A DNA stretch of 64,000 nucleotides, taken from contig NZ_JAAMFG010000037.1 of assembly GCF_011064545.1 (NCBI RefSeq), forward strand, positions 124,001 to 188,000, written 5' to 3'. Shown in pieces: positions 24,924 through 33,383 of the stretch. Both the position numbers and the translations under genes were made by a program. The notes under the pieces were generated by a model. That model made no database searches, was not told the origin of the DNA, and saw nothing but the letters and a program-made list of their open reading frames with translations. Within the stretch, counting starts at the first letter, position 1; each line of letters begins with the position of its first letter. This stretch comes from Wenzhouxiangella sp. XN24. GTDB lineage: Bacteria > Pseudomonadota > Gammaproteobacteria > Steroidobacterales > XN24.

Positions 24924-27467
24924 CTACTCCTGCTCCGCCGTCTCCGGGTAGAGGTGATGCCACCACTCCGGCTGGTCCTTCAACCAGTAGTCGAACCAGG
25001 CCAGCATGGTGTCCCACCAGACGTAGCGCTTCTCGCGATCCAGGATCCAGTGGTCCTGGCCGGGGATCTCGATGAGCTCCACCTCGCGGCCCAGCAGCTT
25101 GAGCGCCGTGTACATGTTGTGGCTCTCGCCCGGCGGGACGTTGGTATCGGAGTCGCCGGTGAGCAGCAACAGCGGCGTCGTGACCTTGTCCGCGCTGTAG
25201 ACGGGGCTCTGCCCCACGTAGAGTTCGGGGTTGTTCCAGGGGAAGGAGCCGTGGCTGGCGAGGCCGCTGTAGCTGTAGCCCCACCAGCCCTGGCCCCAGT
25301 ACCCGGTCAGCGCGCTGATCCCGGCGTGCGAGATCGACGCGGCGTACAGGTCGGTCAACGTGGCCAGTTGCATTGTCATGAAGCCACCGTAGCTGGCGCC
25401 GATGTTGCCGATGCGCTCGCCGTCCACGAAGTCGTGCGCGGCGACAAATTTCTTCGTGCCCTCGATGATGTCGTCCGCCGTGTACTCGCCCCAGGTGTTG
25501 ACGTGGAAGGCGGAAAACGCCTGGCCGTAGCCGGTGGCGCCGCGTGGCTGCAGCACGTAGATCACGTAGCCCTGCGCGGCCCACAGATTGAACGGATAGC
25601 GCCCGGTGAACTGCCTGTTCACGGGCCGCGTGCCGCCGTAGTAGTAGACGATCAGCGGGTACTTGCGCTGCGGATCGAAATCCGGCGGCAGGTAGTAGCG
25701 CCCGTCGATCTCGTCCCCGGCCGTGTTGGTGAACGTCCACGGCGCGACGCGGCCGAGCTGGACGTCGGGATACTCGAGGGGCTGGGTGTCGATCAGCGTG
25801 CGGTTCCGGTTGCGGCTCACGTCGACGAGGTGCACGCGCTGTGGCCGGTCCGCGTCGGTGCCGCGCACCGCGACCACCGGCCGGCGCCCCTCCGAGGCGG
25901 CGAACGACTCCATGACCTCCACGCCCGTCTCAAGCGGCGTGAAGCGCTCGCGGTCGGCGTCGAAGCGCAGCAAGGACTTGTAGTCGCGGTCCGTCACCGA
26001 CACCAGCAGGTCCCCGCCGGGCAGCCGGTGGATCCCGTCGATCGACGGATCCAGGCCCCGGCTCATGCTGCGCGCGGTCTTGCCATCGACGGACAAGCGA
26101 TAGAGCTGCGTGTCCATTTCGTTCGGCAACCGGTCCGCCTCGAAAGCGATGCCGTCGCCGATGGGCAGCCCCGGGCCGGACATCAGCCAGTAGCCTTCGG
26201 CTGCAAACAGGGCGCCGTTCAGCACGCGGTAGCGGCCGATCTCGCGCTGCTCGAGGTCTGCCAGGCTGATCTCGAAAAGGCGCGTCAGGCTGTGCGGCGG
26301 TTCCGCGTGGTCCGGAAACCGCTCCCAGGCGAGCAGCCGGTCGCCGTCCGGATGAATGTCGAGCAGGTTGACGGAGCGCTCGCCGGTCGTCAGGGGGCGG
26401 ATCATCCCGCTGGCGACATCGACCTGGTAGAGCTGGCTGTTGTCGCGAAACGTCTTCCAGCGGTCGTCCAGGGCGCGCATGCGTCTTGCCTTCACGTCCT
26501 CGGCCTTGAACGGCTCGGTCCAGGAAAAAATGATCGAGCCGCTGTCCGGATGCCAGCGGAAACTGCCGAGGTTCTCGTGGTTGGCCAGCAACAATCGGGC
26601 CTCGCCGTCGGGCCAGCCATGCAGCCAGAGATTCTTGTCTTCCTGGATGGCGAGGAAACGGCCGTCGGGGCTCCAGGCCAGCGCCTTGGGCCGTTCGCCC
26701 GTCCACTGGCGCACGATGCCCCCTTCCTCCAGGTCGCGGATCGCCATGCGGCGTACGTCGAGGTCCGCGGCGTCGCTACGGCCGTCGAAGGCCAGCGCGA
26801 GAAACCGGCCATCCGGCGAGATGGCCATGCTGGCCACCGTCTCGGCATTTGTCAGGCGCTCCGGCGAGACGCGCCGCTCGGGCCGGGTGTGCGCCTGGAC
26901 GCGGTCGACCGCGGTCTTGCCGTGCCAGCTCAGTGCCGGCGGGTCTTCGCCCTTCGGCCCGCGGTGCAACAGCCAGAGCGTGTGCGTGCCATTGCGCAGC
27001 GCCAGCTCGTGTCCCTTCTCATCGTCGCCGGTCACGGGCGTCACGCCATTGAACAGCGCCGTGCCCTCCAGGCCCTCGATCTTCAGGTGCCCCTTCACGA
27101 AGCGATCCGCATCCAGCTGCCAGGACCAGAGCCACAACGCCGCGGTCTCCGGATCGGTCGCCGTCTCCGAGTCGGCCGCCGACGCCGGCGAGCGCGCCTG
27201 CCAGGACAACGATTGCCCGAAAACCGGCACCCCGGCGCCGGCGCGCGGCATCGGGCCCTGCGCCGCCTGCGCGACGATGGCGCGCTGCAGTGCATCGGTC
27301 TTGTCGGAATCCCCGAGCAGGCCGGCCGAGAGCGGCAATGGCCCGAGTTCCAGCACCTGTTCCACCGGGACCAGGATGCCCTCGTCCTGCTCCGCGGGCG
27401 CCTCGGCCCACAGAGGCGGAACGACCAGCACCATCAAAACAGAGCAGACACAGCGAAAGCTTTTCAT
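24924..27467 (-). CDS. Exported prolyl-oligopeptidase-family (S9) peptidase
   Basis: 847 residues from ATG 27467 (an upstream TTG would add 8). The signal peptide is MKSFRCVCSVLMVLVVPPLWA. Residues to about 560 form a beta-propeller (SPDGRFLALAFDG, SPDGRFLAIQEDK, WHPDSGSIIFSW), and the C-terminal catalytic domain has GASYGGF with Ser692, TGDSDTNVP (Asp) and GQDHW (His). It should trim peptides in the periplasm. An extra N-terminal region of about 150 residues without a family match precedes the propeller. The hydrolase gene follows without a gap. Confidence 0.92.
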   Translation of the reverse strand: MKSFRCVCSVLMVLVVPPLWAEAPAEQDEGILVPVEQVLELGPLPLSAGLLGDSDKTDALQRAIVAQAAQGPMPRAGAGVPVFGQSLSWQARSPASAADSETATDPETAALWLWSWQLDADRFVKGHLKIEGLEGTALFNGVTPVTGDDEKGHELALRNGTHTLWLLHRGPKGEDPPALSWHGKTAVDRVQAHTRPERRVSPERLTNAETVASMAISPDGRFLALAFDGRSDAADLDVRRMAIRDLEEGGIVRQWTGERPKALAWSPDGRFLAIQEDKNLWLHGWPDGEARLLLANHENLGSFRWHPDSGSIIFSWTEPFKAEDVKARRMRALDDRWKTFRDNSQLYQVDVASGMIRPLTTGERSVNLLDIHPDGDRLLAWERFPDHAEPPHSLTRLFEISLADLEQREIGRYRVLNGALFAAEGYWLMSGPGLPIGDGIAFEADRLPNEMDTQLYRLSVDGKTARSMSRGLDPSIDGIHRLPGGDLLVSVTDRDYKSLLRFDADRERFTPLETGVEVMESFAASEGRRPVVAVRGTDADRPQRVHLVDVSRNRNRTLIDTQPLEYPDVQLGRVAPWTFTNTAGDEIDGRYYLPPDFDPQRKYPLIVYYYGGTRPVNRQFTGRYPFNLWAAQGYVIYVLQPRGATGYGQAFSAFHVNTWGEYTADDIIEGTKKFVAAHDFVDGERIGNIGASYGGFMTMQLATLTDLYAASISHAGISALTGYWGQGWWGYSYSGLASHGSFPWNNPELYVGQSPVYSADKVTTPLLLLTGDSDTNVPPGESHNMYTALKLLGREVELIEIPGQDHWILDREKRYVWWDTMLAWFDYWLKDQPEWWHHLYPETAEQE

Positions 27468-27530
27468 AGGCGAGTTTCCGGGCACAGGCAACGACAGGTG
27501 AACGGGACGAGGCGAGCTACGCGAGCCGGG

Positions 27531-27854
27531 TCACCAGTTTTTCGGCAGACGAGGATCGTCTTTGCCGAAGCGGCGGTACATTTTACGCCGCCTGTTGCGC
27601 TCGATTTCCCGGCGCCGTTCTTCGACGAACTTCCGGTCCAATCGTTCCGCAATCGAGACCGTCACGTGCGCGTACAGGTCGTACAAGCCGGTCTTTTCCA
27701 GCAGGGGACGCAACCCAAGGCCGAGAAATAAAATCAGCAGCAGGTGCCAGAGCAACAGCTCTGGGAATACGATCGCCGTGAGGATCACCAGCCAGACAAG
27801 GGCCATGTAAGTGCCCCTTGCGACCGGACCGTATTCGAACTTGTGTTCCGACAT
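27531..27854 (-). CDS. Conserved small membrane protein
   Basis: 107 residues from ATG 27854 (a GTG three codons upstream is possible). Two membrane helices (VWLVILTAIVFPELLLWHLLLILFLGLGL region, about 18-48) are followed by a charged, Arg-rich helical tail (RKFVEERRREIERNRRRKMYRRFGKDDPRLPKNW). No family is recognised. It lies 63 bases ahead of the peptidase gene on the same strand. Confidence 0.65.
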   Translation of the reverse strand: MSEHKFEYGPVARGTYMALVWLVILTAIVFPELLLWHLLLILFLGLGLRPLLEKTGLYDLYAHVTVSIAERLDRKFVEERRREIERNRRRKMYRRFGKDDPRLPKNW

Positions 27855-27926
27855 GACGCCCACCCAGCCTGTTATGCCGCCATCCCGACCTCGATATTAA
27901 CGCCTCCGGGGTTGTACGGTCAGTCG

Positions 27927-27943
27927 CTCCCCTGCCTGGGGAG
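27927..27943 (-). terminator. Hairpin after the cupin gene
   Basis: CTCCCC, 5 bases, GGGGAG, starting 6 bases past the cupin stop codon (27949). There is no T-run, so termination is only possible. Confidence 0.35.
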
Positions 27944-27948
27944 GTACT

Positions 27949-28413
27949 TCAGCTGTCACCCGGCGGATGCGGAAACGCATCGATAGGCTCCTCGAAGGCG
28001 ATCGCCAGCACGCACGCCTCTGCGCCCGTGCACAATGCTTTGTGGGGCATCTCAGGCGGACCATAGGCGTAGATGCCGGGTTTCATGTCCACCGGGTCGT
28101 ATCCGTCGTAAGTCACGCGAAGCGCGCCGGAGACGAGCACCATGCGTTCGGCCGAAGTATGCGTGTGGCGCGGGACGACCGCACCCGCCGGAACCTTGAA
28201 AAAGATATCCGCGTTCTTGCTGGATGGATCGCCATGCAGCACCGCGATCGCGCAGCCGTCCGGCATGAACTCCGGGCAGGGACCCCACTGCAGATCCGGA
28301 TCCTCGTAAGACCAGCTCACGGGCGCCTCGCCCATCGACGGGGCCGCCGTCAACAACGTGGTGCAGCAAAAGGCGGTAAGAAACGCTGCGGTGATTTTCT
28401 TATGCCATGGCAT
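27949..28413 (-). CDS. Exported cupin-domain protein
   Basis: 154 residues with a signal peptide (MPWHKKITAAFLTAFCCTTLLTAAPS). The cupin core shows VPAGAVVPRHTHTSAERMVLVSG (metal-binding His pair and Glu) and PPEMPHKALCTG (third His). It probably binds a metal in the periplasm, with an unknown ligand or reaction. It is divergent from the NTF2-like gene at 28656, sharing a 242-base promoter region. Confidence 0.82.
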   Translation of the reverse strand: MPWHKKITAAFLTAFCCTTLLTAAPSMGEAPVSWSYEDPDLQWGPCPEFMPDGCAIAVLHGDPSSKNADIFFKVPAGAVVPRHTHTSAERMVLVSGALRVTYDGYDPVDMKPGIYAYGPPEMPHKALCTGAEACVLAIAFEEPIDAFPHPPGDS

Positions 28414-28521
28414 TTGATAACTCCGATGTCAGCGCATAGTTGTTCCGGGTATAGCACATGGCCGCTCTCGCCACAGGCGCGTGAGTCGTTCGGGGCGCCA
28501 CGTTCCTGCGACGGTTTTCTG

Positions 28522-28558
28522 GTATCTTCCCGTGAATTCGTTCGGACAAGAAAGATAC
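28522..28558. promoter_or_regulatory. Wide inverted repeat in the cupin / NTF2 divergent region
   Basis: GTATCTT (28522-28528) and AAGATAC (28552-28558) are perfect inverted half-sites centred on a GAATTC. They could bind a dimeric regulator of the divergent genes at 28413 and 28656. No further support is seen. Confidence 0.3.
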
Positions 28559-28655
28559 ACGAGCCGGTATCGGCGATACGCGGCGAAATCAGCGCGCTGC
28601 TGTGAAGCCAATTCGATCCGCCTGACCCACTACTTTTCCTGGAAAGGAGATTCGA

Positions 28656-29027
28656 ATGAGCACTTCGGCAGGAGATGATGCCCAACAGATCGGCGCAATC
28701 ATGCAGACCTACATCGAGGGCGCGCGCAACGGCAGCAGCGATCACCTGCGCCCCATCTTCCATGAACTGGCCACGATCTGCGGCTACGTCGGCCCGGACC
28801 TGTTCGCGGGACCCATCGGCATGTTCTACGAGTGGCACGACGACAACGGCCCGGCGGCGGATGTCGAGGCCGGCGAACCCCGCATCGACATCGAAGGCAC
28901 CGCCGCGACCGTGCGCATCGAGATCGACAACTGGACCGGCCATCGCTTCACCGACTTCTTCACGCTGGTGAAGATCGATGGTCGCTGGCAGATCATGAGC
29001 AAAGTGTTTTACCTGCACCCAGAGTAA
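28656..29027 (+). CDS. NTF2-like (putative lumazine-binding) protein
   Basis: 123 residues from ATG 28656 with AAGGAGA 7 bases upstream. The fold pattern of the DUF4440/Lumazine_bd_2 group is visible: IGAIMQTYIEGARNGSSDHLRPIFH at the start and RFTDFFTLVKIDGRWQIMSKVFYLHPE at the end. No signal peptide. Such proteins are small alpha+beta cones, some with isomerase or hydrolase activity. It is followed after 25 bases by the SMP-30-like gene, likely in one transcript. Confidence 0.82.
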   Translation: MSTSAGDDAQQIGAIMQTYIEGARNGSSDHLRPIFHELATICGYVGPDLFAGPIGMFYEWHDDNGPAADVEAGEPRIDIEGTAATVRIEIDNWTGHRFTDFFTLVKIDGRWQIMSKVFYLHPE

Positions 29028-29052
29028 ACACTGCAATTCAGCTGGAGCCCTT

Positions 29053-30135
29053 ATGATGATCAGGCACACAGTTCTTCTCTCCGCATTGGGCTGCCTGGCC
29101 CTCGCCGCATGGATTCCCGCCTCGGCAGAAGCATTCGAGCAACCACCGGCCTGGACGACGGAGCAGGCTTCGTTTTTCCCTGCAGATCGCTCCCTGCAGC
29201 GCCCGGAAGACGGCGTGGCGCTGCCCGACGGCACGCTGCTGATCGCCGACCAGGTGCATGGTCTTGTTGCGTTGCGGGCCGACGGCACCACGCGACCGTT
29301 TGGCGATTTCGGTGCAGCGGGATACGTGCACGAGCCGCCGACTCGAAGCGCGGGGCCGAACGGGGTGGCGTTCGAGCCGGACGGGATCCACGTGCTCGTG
29401 GCCGACATATTCACCGGGGCGATTTACCGCGTCCACACCGGCAACGAGTCCGTCGAGCGGGTCTTCCAGCACGAGTTCGGCGCCAATTCGGCCCGGCGCG
29501 ACAGCAGCGGCGCCCTCTGGTTCAGCCAGTCGACGGAGAACAACGGCCCGGACTCCGAAGCGAGGATGTTCGCGGCCGTGGACATGAAGCCGTCCGACGG
29601 TGCTGTCTTCCGACTGGCGCCGGCCGGCGGCGACGGGTCAGGCGCGACGGCCGAACTGAAGATCTCCGGGCTGGAATTCGCCAATGGCCTGGCGATCGAC
29701 GAAGTGCGCGGCGAGCTGTACGTGGCGGAAACCATGGCCGATCGCATCCTCGGTTACCGCATGGACGTGGCGACCGGCGAGCTTACGGGTCGTCGCGTGG
29801 TCGCCGAGTTGCCGACACCGGACAATATCGAGGTCGATGCCGCCGGGCGGCTGTGGGTCGCCTCACCGATCGCCAACGCGCTGCTGGTCGTCGATCCTGA
29901 ATCCGGCGAATGGTCGACCGCCTACTACCCGCAAACCGCGGCACACCAGCAGCTGCTGGCCGAATGGCAGCGCCGCACGGAGAGCGGCGAGCCGCAGCTG
30001 GAACTGTTCGGGCCGGACATGTGGTCGCCGCTGCCGGGATTGCTCACCGGACTGATCCTGACGTCCGAAGGCGGCCCCGTTTACCTCACCGGCCTCGGCG
30101 ACACGCTCGTGAAACTGGAGGCCGGCCAGGAGTGA
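29053..30135 (+). CDS. Exported SMP-30/gluconolactonase-like beta-propeller
   Basis: 360 residues with a signal peptide (MMIRHTVLLSALGCLALAAWIPASAEA). Six-bladed propeller marks are seen: LPDGTLLIADQVHGLVAL, PNGVAFEPDGIHVLVADI, FANGLAIDEVRGELYVAET and PTPDNIEVDAAGRLWVAS. The last two resemble the metal-binding NG and PDN segments of SMP-30 and strictosidine-synthase-like hydrolases. Probably a periplasmic lactonase or esterase with an unknown substrate. Confidence 0.85.
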   Translation: MMIRHTVLLSALGCLALAAWIPASAEAFEQPPAWTTEQASFFPADRSLQRPEDGVALPDGTLLIADQVHGLVALRADGTTRPFGDFGAAGYVHEPPTRSAGPNGVAFEPDGIHVLVADIFTGAIYRVHTGNESVERVFQHEFGANSARRDSSGALWFSQSTENNGPDSEARMFAAVDMKPSDGAVFRLAPAGGDGSGATAELKISGLEFANGLAIDEVRGELYVAETMADRILGYRMDVATGELTGRRVVAELPTPDNIEVDAAGRLWVASPIANALLVVDPESGEWSTAYYPQTAAHQQLLAEWQRRTESGEPQLELFGPDMWSPLPGLLTGLILTSEGGPVYLTGLGDTLVKLEAGQE

Positions 30136-30149
30136 CGGGGCGCGTCGTT

Positions 30150-30287
30150 TCAGTCCGCCACGGCGTAGAGGCGCCACGGATCCGGCACGCCCTTGAGCTG
30201 GTGCTCCCCGCGGTCCTCGAAGACGCAGCCCGAGCCGCCTGAAAGCTGCTGCACGGTCGAGGACACCATGATCTCGCCCGGGTCCCG
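30150..30287 (-). pseudogene. C-terminal fragment of a class III adenylate/guanylate cyclase
   Basis: The minus strand reads RDPGEIMVSSTVQQLSGGSG, then CVFEDRGEHQLKGVPDPWRL and YAVAD-stop. This matches the end of bacterial class III nucleotide cyclases (GEVLVSSTVKDL, FEDRGEHELKGVPGxWRLYAV). The frame is closed by a TAG just upstream (30288-30290), and no start codon or catalytic region is left, so only about 45 codons of the gene survive. The region is otherwise non-coding up to 30340. Confidence 0.8.
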
Positions 30288-30340
30288 CTAAGGTGTAAAG
30301 TCCCGTAACATCACGCCGAGGCTGGCAGACGAGTCGGACC

Positions 30341-31453
30341 GTGTCGGGCTACCACTACTACTTCATATCCTCGCCGCTGCATTTCCTGCTCGCCGTCAAC
30401 ATGGCGATCCGTCACAAAGACGTGCGCAGCATTGCCGTGATCTCCTCCCGCATCGAGAGCAACGCGAAGCTGCTCGGCGAGGTGATCAGCCGGGACGGGC
30501 AGGTCTTTTGCGACGTGCTCACGCTCGAGAGCGGTCCGGGCCGTGGCCAGGGCAGCAAGGCGCGCCAGCGCAAGAAGCGCATGAAAGTGCTGCACGACTA
30601 TCTCGCAAAGCGCCCGGCGGCCAAGATTTTCACCGGCAGCGACCGGCACGTCGAGTTCCAGTACGCCATGCACGTCGCCCGCCGGCATGACCCGGCCGTG
30701 GAAGGAATCTACCTCGACGACGGCCTGCATACGTATCTCGGGTCGCGGCGCATGCACAGTTTCCAGCACAAGTACGGCGACGCGCTGCTGAAAAAGCTCT
30801 ACTACGGCACCTGGTGGAAGAACCCCGTGATCCTCGGGACCTCCGGATGGATTTCCGCGGTCTACGCCGTGTTTCCGGAGCTCGTCCACCCCGTCTACCG
30901 GGAGATGGGCAAGACCGTGCGGCCCTTCGACAGCCGCTACTTCGACACGCCCGAGTTCGAGCACATGTCGCGGGCGCTGGCGGAGGTAACGGGCATCGAC
31001 CGGACGACCCTCGGCGAGATCGACTTCGTCCTGCTGCTGACGCACGAGCAGCACTATGCGGACACCTGGGCGCACACGGAGAGGATGATGCGGATGCTCG
31101 GCGCACGCTGCGCGCCCGAGCGCATCGCCATCAAGGCTCATCCCCGCTCGCAACTGCTGGACGAGTTGCGCAAGAGATATCCGCGCGCAGTGCATCTCGA
31201 CAACCGCGTCGGCTTCGAATTGCTGCTGCCTTTTCTTCGCGAGGACTGCGTGTTCCTCGCCGACATCAGCTCCTCGCTGTTCACCGTGAAATGGCTGCAG
31301 CCGACGCAGCGCGCGATCGCGATCGAGGTGCCGCACCCCACGATCGAGCACTACCGCGGCGAGCTGCAGTCGCTGTTCCGCAAGATGGGTATCGAGCAGC
31401 TGTCCTACGAGGCGCTGGAAAGCGAGTTGTCTGACGAGGCGCCGGGCCGGTAG
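30341..31453 (+). CDS. Polysialyltransferase-like (GT38/GT52 type) glycosyltransferase
   Basis: 370 residues from GTG 30341, with no strong ribosome-binding site. It carries the motif set of bacterial sialyl- and polysialyltransferases: an N-terminal YHYYFISSPLHFLLAVN, an acidic D-D-G at 126-128 (YLDDGLHTY), the HP motif at 267-268 (IKAHPRSQL) and a serine run at 310-312 (DISSSLFT). It would act at the inner membrane on capsule or LPS glycans. No CMP-sialic-acid genes are in the window, so the donor sugar is unknown. It converges with the sulfotransferase gene. Confidence 0.72.
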   Translation: MSGYHYYFISSPLHFLLAVNMAIRHKDVRSIAVISSRIESNAKLLGEVISRDGQVFCDVLTLESGPGRGQGSKARQRKKRMKVLHDYLAKRPAAKIFTGSDRHVEFQYAMHVARRHDPAVEGIYLDDGLHTYLGSRRMHSFQHKYGDALLKKLYYGTWWKNPVILGTSGWISAVYAVFPELVHPVYREMGKTVRPFDSRYFDTPEFEHMSRALAEVTGIDRTTLGEIDFVLLLTHEQHYADTWAHTERMMRMLGARCAPERIAIKAHPRSQLLDELRKRYPRAVHLDNRVGFELLLPFLREDCVFLADISSSLFTVKWLQPTQRAIAIEVPHPTIEHYRGELQSLFRKMGIEQLSYEALESELSDEAPGR

Positions 31454-31510
31454 TCGAACCCGGAGGCTCGCTGGCGACTCGAATGCCCGCTCGAGGGCCA
31501 TTGGCCCGCT

Positions 31511-32233
31511 TCAGTCCGATGGACGCCAGCGCGCGTGCGCCCAGAGCCGCTTCAGCTTCGCTACCAGGGGATGGCGCCGGATGCCGCGCGTCCGCCCGAT
31601 GTCGCCCCAGTGCTCGGCTCGGAGTCCATAGGCTGAGAGCCGCTCGACGAGCGCCTCGACCGAACCCGTGTCGATGTCGAACTCGATGAACTGTTCGGGG
31701 CGGTCGGCCATGAACGCCCGGACTTCCGCCAGGTGGGTGTCCCATTCCCGGCGCCAGGTTTCGGCCAGTTCCTCCGTGGAGGCGATTCCCCGCTGCTTCA
31801 TGACGCGCTGGGCAAACTCGCCATGCCCATGTTTCAGGCGTGAGCGGATCCAGTCCTCGCGGTTGCGGACGTTGAGCAACAGGAGGGTGTCCGGGTAGTC
31901 GCGCATGATCTCCCGGAAGTGCCGGATGGGCTCGAAGCTGTCGCGCTCCGTCTGGTAGATCAGGTCGGCGAAAAACACGTGATCTTCCATCCCGGCGAAA
32001 ATCTTGCGCCTGGCCTCGAGGTTCTGCTGCATGAGCAGCGCGGCATTGCGGCTGCGCCGCAACGGCCGGCGAAGCCTGTACTTCACCACCGGGTGACCGG
32101 CGCCGCGAAACAATTGCTCGAGGCTGCGCGTGCCGCACTTGTGAAAGCCGATCTGCACGACTCTCGGCAGCGTGTCCGTAGGTCTCGTGTGGGGTGTCAT
32201 GCGCCTGATCTCACCTGCTCCCCGATCGTTCAT
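31511..32233 (-). CDS. Sulfotransferase-family protein
   Basis: 240 residues from ATG 32233 (purine-rich GGGGAAGG just upstream; ATG 32200 is an alternative). QIGFHKCGTRSLEQLF is the PAPS-binding 5' loop and DTLLLLNVRNREDWIRSRLK contains the 3'-phosphate-binding Arg and Ser. Bacterial members sulfate surface sugars or lipids. The start overlaps the end of the glycosyltransferase gene by 23 bases, so the products probably work on the same glycan. Confidence 0.78.
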   Translation of the reverse strand: MNDRGAGEIRRMTPHTRPTDTLPRVVQIGFHKCGTRSLEQLFRGAGHPVVKYRLRRPLRRSRNAALLMQQNLEARRKIFAGMEDHVFFADLIYQTERDSFEPIRHFREIMRDYPDTLLLLNVRNREDWIRSRLKHGHGEFAQRVMKQRGIASTEELAETWRREWDTHLAEVRAFMADRPEQFIEFDIDTGSVEALVERLSAYGLRAEHWGDIGRTRGIRRHPLVAKLKRLWAHARWRPSD

Positions 32234-33143
32234 TGCCCTTCCCCTCGCGCATGCGCAGCTGGATACGCCGGATCCAGGTCCTGAGGCGCGCCGTCCAGCT
32301 GTCCTGCTGGTAACGCCCCTTGCTGACATGGCGTATACGGTACACCCCCGGCACGTCGACGGGCTCCCCTCGGGTGCGCAGCAGCCAGCGGAAAGCCCGA
32401 TCCTCGTGCGCCTTGGCCCAGTGCGCTACCGGCTTCTGGTAAACCCCGAGCTGCGCACAATAGCCACAGGCGCGCGCCACGTCGCCGTGCGCGATCTGCA
32501 GCGGCCCGGTGGCGCGGTCGCGCTGTTGCGGTGCGAACGCAGCGGGATCGATGTCGAGCAGCCCCGGCTCGCCCTTGCCGGCTTCCAGCACCGCGTCCCC
32601 GGGTTCGAGCACGGCGGAACAATGCTCGGTACGCGGGAACACCAGGGTGTCGCGCCGTCCCTGCAAGGCATCGGCCAGGCCGTCGAGGCAGCCGGCGCCG
32701 AACACCACGTCGCAGTCCGTGAACCAAATCCAGTCGGCGCCGGTGTTGCGCGCGGCGTGGTTGCGGCCGATGGCGCGCCGGAACAGGTGGAATTTGTCGA
32801 GTGCCTGCCAGTTCCAGGTCACGCCGGGCACCTCGATGGCAGAGAAGTGATCGAGCAACGCGACGGTGGCGGCGTCTTCCGGAGAGTAATAGACGGTCAT
32901 CGTCACCCGGCAGCGCTGCGGCGGATGCAGGACCAGCGAGCTGAGCTGGTAGGCCTGCATGTGCGCATAGCCCCAGCAATGGCTCACGATCTCGATCTCC
33001 AGCTGGCCGGTGGCGGCCCTGCGCCCGGACTCCGGCGGAATGCTCCGGAGGAACCAGCGGGCCGGCACCCAGCCGCTGGCAGCGAGGCGCATGAACAGGA
33101 GCACGACACGATCGGCGAGCGACTCGCGCGGTGCGCTGCTCAT
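32211..33143 (-). CDS. GT-A-type glycosyltransferase
   Basis: 310 residues. WIWFTDCDVVFGAGCLDGL contains the DxD metal-binding motif of GT-A enzymes, and IEIVSHCWGYAHMQAYQLSSLVLHP near residue 50 is the usual start of this family 2-like domain. No membrane segment is clear, so it is probably cytoplasmic at the inner membrane. With the overlapping sulfotransferase and the convergent polysialyltransferase-like gene it forms a small surface-glycan group. Confidence 0.78.
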   Translation of the reverse strand: MSSAPRESLADRVVLLFMRLAASGWVPARWFLRSIPPESGRRAATGQLEIEIVSHCWGYAHMQAYQLSSLVLHPPQRCRVTMTVYYSPEDAATVALLDHFSAIEVPGVTWNWQALDKFHLFRRAIGRNHAARNTGADWIWFTDCDVVFGAGCLDGLADALQGRRDTLVFPRTEHCSAVLEPGDAVLEAGKGEPGLLDIDPAAFAPQQRDRATGPLQIAHGDVARACGYCAQLGVYQKPVAHWAKAHEDRAFRWLLRTRGEPVDVPGVYRIRHVSKGRYQQDSWTARLRTWIRRIQLRMREGKGNERSGSR

Positions 33144-33297
33144 GGCCGCCCGCCCGGTGAAGTGCCGGTAAGCACGTGATCAGGACTCATGGCGGGGAGT
33201 GCTCCATCGGGCCTATTGTCACTTGCCGTGATGGAAAGCCCAAGCCCGCGGGACCGTCGCCGCCGCTCCAGGGAACACCGCTCAACCGCGAAGCAAT

Positions 33298-33329
33298 AAA
33301 AAACGGCCGGGAGATTGCTCTCCCGGCCG
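33298..33329 (-). terminator. Strong Rho-independent terminator of the decaheme gene
   Basis: An 11-base perfect stem CGGCCGGGAGA (33304-33314) / TCTCCCGGCCG (33319-33329) with loop TTGC is followed, on the minus strand, by six U (33298-33303). It lies 55 bases past the cytochrome stop codon. It is the clearest terminator in the window. Confidence 0.92.
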
Positions 33330-33383
33330 CTGTTGGTTCGGTGGTAAAGGGTGGGCCAGATGGCTCACCCGACCACCTTGGGC

